Shown in pieces: positions 60,643-64,000 of a stretch of DNA of 64,000 bases. This DNA is from Streptantibioticus rubrisoli (GTDB taxonomy: Bacteria; Actinomycetota; Actinomycetes; Streptomycetales; Streptomycetaceae): positions 186,001 through 250,000 of the forward strand of contig NZ_JANFNH010000003.1 of assembly GCF_024436055.1 (NCBI RefSeq), given 5' to 3'. The translations under genes were made by a program, and so were the position numbers. How positions within the stretch are numbered: position 1 is the first letter of the stretch; every line of letters begins with the position of its first letter. The notes under the pieces are model-generated. The model was given only the letters and a program-made list of their open reading frames with translations. It was not told where the DNA came from and made no database searches.

Positions 60643-61158
60643 ATGGGTGAGGGTACGGACCAGACAGGCCTCGCCGAAGCAGCGGCCGGTCTGGGCGCCG
60701 AGCTGGTACGGCTCACCCGGCTGATCGCGGCCTGGAAGCAGCGCGCCAAGCACGAGCCGGGCGCCGCTGACCGGGTACTGCTCGCCAGGCTGGTGATCGG
60801 TGGGGAGCGCCGGGCCACCGATCTGGCCGCGGATGCCTTCCTTGACCTGTCGACCGTCAGTCGGCAGGTGCGCTCCCTGGTGGAGCGGGGTCTGGTCGAG
60901 CGCCGACCGGACCCGGAGGACCGGCGAGGGTCGCTGCTGACCGCGACCGAGGCCGGGCGCGCGGCGTTCGAGCACTACCAGCGCCAGCGCGACGCGGAAC
61001 TGGCCGAGCTCCTGAAGCCCTGGCCAGCCGAGGACCGCAGTGAGCTGATCCGGCTCATGGCACGCCTCAACGACGACTTGGTGGAACAACAACAGGCGCG
61101 GCTCTGCCCCGGGGGACACGCGGGCACCGCGGCGAAGCAGGGAGAAATACACGTATGA
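60643..61158 (+). CDS. MarR-family transcriptional regulator
   Basis: 171 residues from the ATG at 60643, with GGAGGCGGAAGG upstream; an ATG 13 codons earlier would start inside the operator. Winged helix: GAELVRLTRLIAAWKQRAKH, ADRVLLARLVIGGERRATDL, DLSTVSRQVRSLVERGLVER, RRPDPEDRRGSLLTATEAGR and a final dimerisation helix (ELAELLKPWPAEDRSELIRL). The wing has the DPEDRRGS motif typical of MarR/OhrR-like drug-response regulators. Its stop overlaps the exporter start (ATGA), so it represses the pump and itself. Confidence 0.95.
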   Translation: MGEGTDQTGLAEAAAGLGAELVRLTRLIAAWKQRAKHEPGAADRVLLARLVIGGERRATDLAADAFLDLSTVSRQVRSLVERGLVERRPDPEDRRGSLLTATEAGRAAFEHYQRQRDAELAELLKPWPAEDRSELIRLMARLNDDLVEQQQARLCPGGHAGTAAKQGEIHV

Positions 61159-63764
61159 GCACGTCCGCGTCTCCGCCGTCCGCGGAGTCCAAGGCGATAG
61201 CCTCGCCGGGCGGCATGAGCCACCGGCAGATCCTGACCATCCTCAGCGGCCTCATGCTCGGCATGTTCCTGGCCGCTTTGGACCAGACCATCGTCAGCAC
61301 CTCGATCAGGACCATCGCCGACGACCTGCACGGACTGAGCCAGCAGGCCTGGGCCACCACCGCCTACCTGATCACCTCCACGATCGCCACGCCGCTGTAC
61401 GGAAAGCTGTCCGACCTGCACGGTCGCAAGCCGTACTTCCTCACCGCGATCAGCGTGTTCATCGTCGGCTCGGCGATGTGCACCTTCTCCACCTCGATGA
61501 CCGAGCTGGCCGCCTTCCGGGCGTTCCAGGGCCTCGGCGCGGGCGGTCTGATGTCGCTCGCCCTGGCGATCATCGGTGACATCGTGCCGCCCCGCGAGCG
61601 CGCCCGCTACCAGGGCTACATGCTCGCCACGTTCGCCACCTCAAGCGTCGCCGGACCGCTGATCGGCGGCTTCCTGGCCGGTCAGAGCACCCTGCTGGGC
61701 ATCACCGGCTGGCGCTGGGTGTTCCTGGTCAACGTGCCGATCGGCATCATCGCGCTGTTCGTCGTCGCCAAGGTGCTGAACATCCCGCACACCCGCCGCG
61801 AGCACCGCATCGACTGGTGGGGCGCCGTCACCATCGCCATCGGCGTCGTGCCGCTGCTGCTCGTCGCCGAGCAGGGCCGGGACTGGGGCTGGGGCTCCAC
61901 GAAGTCCCTCGTCTGCTATGCGATCGGCGCGGTCGGCATCATCGCCTGGATCTTCGTCGAGCGGTGGATCGGCGATGACGCGCTGATCCCGATGCGGCTG
62001 TTCCGCAACGGCACCTTCAGCAAGACCAGCATGCTGTCGGTGCTCATCGGTATGGGCATGTTCGGCGGGATGCTGATGATCCCGCAGTACCTGCAGATCG
62101 TGAAGGGCGCCAGCCCGACCAAGTCCGGCCTGGAAATGCTGCCGTTGATGCTCGGCATGATCATCGCCTCGGTCGTCTCCGGTCAGGTGACCGCCAAGAC
62201 CGGGCGCTACAAGATCTTCCCGGTCATCGGCATCCTGCTGATGGTCGCGTCGATGCTGCTGTTCTACCGCGAGGTGCAGTGGGACACCCCGCTGTGGCAG
62301 ACCATGGTCTACATGCTCGTCTTCGGCCTCGGCCTGGGCGGCTGCCTGCAGACCCTGGTGCTCGCGGTGCAGAACGCCGTGCCGCCGAAGGACATGGGCG
62401 TGGCGACCGCCTCGTCCACCTTCTTCCGGCAGATGGGCGCCACCGCCGGTACCGCGATCTTCCTTTCGGTGCTGTTCAGCAACGTCGGCGGCAAGATCTC
62501 CTCGGCGTTCAGGGCCGCCGTGCACACCGACTGGTTCCAGACGGCGCTGCATGACCCGTCGGTGCTGTCCAACCCGGCCAACCGGCCCGTGCTGAGCATG
62601 CTCAAGCACCCCGGCGCGGCAGGCGGCTCCTCCGGTGTGCTCAACGACTCGTCGTTCATCCAGAAGCTCGACCCGCGGCTGGCCGAGCCCTTCAAGCAGG
62701 GCTTCGCCGACTCCATGCACACCGTCTTCCTGCTGGGTGCCGTGGTGGTCGCGGTGGCGTTCGTGCTGATGCTGTTCATCAAGGAGGTGCCGCTGCGCCA
62801 GGTCTCCGGCCTGCAGGCCCGCGCCGCCGAGGCCGCCGGGTCCGACGAGGGCGGCACGCCGCCCGCCGCACCCGCCGCACCGGCCGTGGAGCAGCCGGTG
62901 GCCGCGGCCGTGGCCACCGAGCCCGGCACCGGCACCCACCGGCGCGAGGGCGGACCGGCCGAGGCCGCCGAACCGGCCGCCGCCACCGCCGTGTTGGACC
63001 GCACCGGTGTACCGGTACGCGGCCTGGTCACGGACGGCGAGGGCACCCCGGTCCCGCAGGCCGTGGTCACCCTGATCGACGTCGGCGGCCGCCAGCTCGG
63101 CCGTACCACCACCGAGGCCGACGGCCGCTACGAGCTGGACACGCCCGGCAGCGGCACCTATGTGCTCATCGGCTCCGCCGGTGCCCGTCAGCCGCAGGCG
63201 GCCACCGTGGTGGTCGGCGACGCTGCCGTCGACTTCGACCTCACGCTCAGCGGTGCGGCCGGACTGACCGGTGCGGTACGCGCCGCCACGGACGGCGAAC
63301 CGCTGCCGGGCGCGCTGGTGGTGGCCACCGATGTGCGCGGTGAGGTCGTGGCCTCCGGCGCCGCCGGGGTGGAGGGCGACTTCTCGTTCGGCGAACTCGT
63401 TCCGGGCAGCTACACGCTGGCGGTCAGCGCCGAGGGGCACCGCCCGGCCGCGCTGCCCGTCGAGGTCGTCACCGGTACGCCCAACTGGTACGAGGTACGG
63501 CTCTCGCCGGGCGCCCGGATCCGCGGCACGGTGCGCACGCCCGACGGCGCGCCGCTGGACGACGCCAGGGTGACCCTGCTCGACCCGGCCGGAAACGTGG
63601 TCGGCACCTCGACGACCGGGGCCGACGGCGAGTACGGGTTCAGCGATCTGGAGTGCGGCGAGTACACCGTGATCGCCAGCGGATACCCGCCGGTCGCCAC
63701 CCAGGTGCACCTCGACGGCACCGGCCGTGAGGGGTTCGACGTGGACCTGGCCCACGAGCGGTGA
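61155..63764 (+). CDS. DHA2 (EmrB/QacA) drug exporter with carboxypeptidase-regulatory-like tail
   Basis: 869 residues. Residues ~20-560 are a 14-helix MFS exporter: LSGLMLGMFLAALDQTIVST (motif D1), LYGKLSDLHGRKPYFL (motif A, GKLSDLHGRK), GLGAGGLMSLALAIIGDIVP (motif B region with RxRxxYQG following), and VATASSTFFRQMGATAGTAI. A Pro/Ala/Glu-rich linker (~560-615) leads to three tandem beta-sandwich repeats of the CarboxypepD_reg type: VRGLVTDGEGTPVPQAVVTL, LTGAVRAATDGEPLPGALVV and IRGTVRTPDGAPLDDARVTL, each followed by a YELDTPG/YTL-like strand. The tail would sit in the cytoplasm after 14 helices. The gene overlaps marR by four bases. Confidence 0.92.
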   Translation: MSTSASPPSAESKAIASPGGMSHRQILTILSGLMLGMFLAALDQTIVSTSIRTIADDLHGLSQQAWATTAYLITSTIATPLYGKLSDLHGRKPYFLTAISVFIVGSAMCTFSTSMTELAAFRAFQGLGAGGLMSLALAIIGDIVPPRERARYQGYMLATFATSSVAGPLIGGFLAGQSTLLGITGWRWVFLVNVPIGIIALFVVAKVLNIPHTRREHRIDWWGAVTIAIGVVPLLLVAEQGRDWGWGSTKSLVCYAIGAVGIIAWIFVERWIGDDALIPMRLFRNGTFSKTSMLSVLIGMGMFGGMLMIPQYLQIVKGASPTKSGLEMLPLMLGMIIASVVSGQVTAKTGRYKIFPVIGILLMVASMLLFYREVQWDTPLWQTMVYMLVFGLGLGGCLQTLVLAVQNAVPPKDMGVATASSTFFRQMGATAGTAIFLSVLFSNVGGKISSAFRAAVHTDWFQTALHDPSVLSNPANRPVLSMLKHPGAAGGSSGVLNDSSFIQKLDPRLAEPFKQGFADSMHTVFLLGAVVVAVAFVLMLFIKEVPLRQVSGLQARAAEAAGSDEGGTPPAAPAAPAVEQPVAAAVATEPGTGTHRREGGPAEAAEPAAATAVLDRTGVPVRGLVTDGEGTPVPQAVVTLIDVGGRQLGRTTTEADGRYELDTPGSGTYVLIGSAGARQPQAATVVVGDAAVDFDLTLSGAAGLTGAVRAATDGEPLPGALVVATDVRGEVVASGAAGVEGDFSFGELVPGSYTLAVSAEGHRPAALPVEVVTGTPNWYEVRLSPGARIRGTVRTPDGAPLDDARVTLLDPAGNVVGTSTTGADGEYGFSDLECGEYTVIASGYPPVATQVHLDGTGREGFDVDLAHER

Positions 63765-63771
63765 CCGTCCG

Positions 63772-63802
63772 GGTGGGGCGGGTCCGGCGGACCCGCCCCA
63801 CC
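63772..63802. terminator. 14-bp hairpin between convergent genes at the right end
   Basis: GGTGGGGCGGGTCC (63772-63785), loop GGC, GGACCCGCCCCACC (63789-63802). It begins 8 bases after the exporter stop and touches the next gene's stop. Confidence 0.8.
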
Positions 63803-64000
63803 TACCGGTCGCGGTGCCGGTCGAGCGCCGCGGCCGCGGCTCCGCCGAGCGCGGCGGCCAGCAGTACGGCGAAACCCGTGCGGTCCGTCGACCGCCAGGC
63901 CAGTTCACCCTGGCCGTTGACGATGAAACCGTCGAAGAACAACCAGCAGACCGCCGCCACCGCCACAGCCCGCACCATTCTGGTGGTCTGCGCGGCGATC
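63802..64000 (-). CDS. C-terminus of a small membrane protein, 5' end beyond the window
   Basis: The last 65 codons, ending TAG at 63802. Two hydrophobic segments are visible: MVRAVAVAAVCWLFFDGFIV and GFAVLLAAALGGAAAAAL, joined by NGQGELAWRSTDR and ending DRHRDR. No family recognised. Coding sense is supported by the regular GC third positions and by the terminator placed exactly at its stop. Confidence 0.7.
   Translation of the reverse strand, partial: IAAQTTRMVRAVAVAAVCWLFFDGFIVNGQGELAWRSTDRTGFAVLLAAALGGAAAAALDRHRDR

Overview
This is about 64 kb of very GC-rich actinobacterial chromosome, most likely Streptomyces or a close relative. The pointers are a subtilisin-inhibitor-like (SSI) secreted protein, DUF397 and DUF5753 regulators, a DUF574 methyltransferase, an LAXTG (class E type) sortase substrate, twin-arginine phosphatases, many GTG/TTG starts and many ATGA/GTGA stop-start overlaps. 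No rRNA, tRNA, intact transposon or CRISPR array was found. The content is accessory: catabolism, transport, regulation and conflict-type genes.

Layout. 1-5 kb: a partial amino-acid permease, then a two-gene module of an EACC1-type small protein overlapping an active-looking caspase-fold protein. 5-14 kb: GH76 glycosidase, FAD oxidoreductase, YchJ-like and DUF4126 proteins, a second permease, an ImmA/IrrE-like protease next to a MAB_1171c-type membrane protein, and an aldo/keto reductase. 14-19 kb: panD, a dnaK-grpE pair without dnaJ or hspR, and a NarL/LuxR two-component system. 19-24 kb: a galactoside/aminosugar locus (GH27 alpha-galactosidase, a sugar-porter remnant, SIS isomerase, class II aldolase, DeoR regulator). 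23.7-26.5 kb: a WhiJ-like regulatory cluster (DUF574 methyltransferase, HATPase, DUF397, XRE-DUF5753). 26.6-37.9 kb: DUF2993 protein, an amine-oxidase operon, a divergent prenyl synthase/FAD enzyme pair, a Tat phosphoesterase and a SpoIIE phosphatase. 38-43 kb: an EspR-like XRE regulator with a striking operator array and a large Tat amidohydrolase.

42.6-44.8 kb holds an M-box (Mg2+) riboswitch, a short leader ORF and an Nramp-family transporter. The transporter has lost the Mn-binding Met/His motif, so it looks like an Nramp-related Mg2+ transporter. Next come a NitT/TauT-like ABC transporter without a binding protein, a CDF efflux pump, the cobalamin gene cobL, a C-terminal fragment of tsaD, the SSI inhibitor and an MprF-like protein.

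53.9-57.7 kb contains three leftward genes, two of them YbjQ (DUF74) type. They are divergent from a protein that looks like a caspase fold with both catalytic residues replaced; this is the least familiar locus here. The window ends with a Tat purple-acid-type phosphatase, a sortase substrate, a MarR regulator coupled to a drug exporter with a carboxypeptidase-regulatory-like tail, and the C-terminus of a small membrane protein.

Calls are from reading the sequence. Family names come from motif recognition, not database searches.
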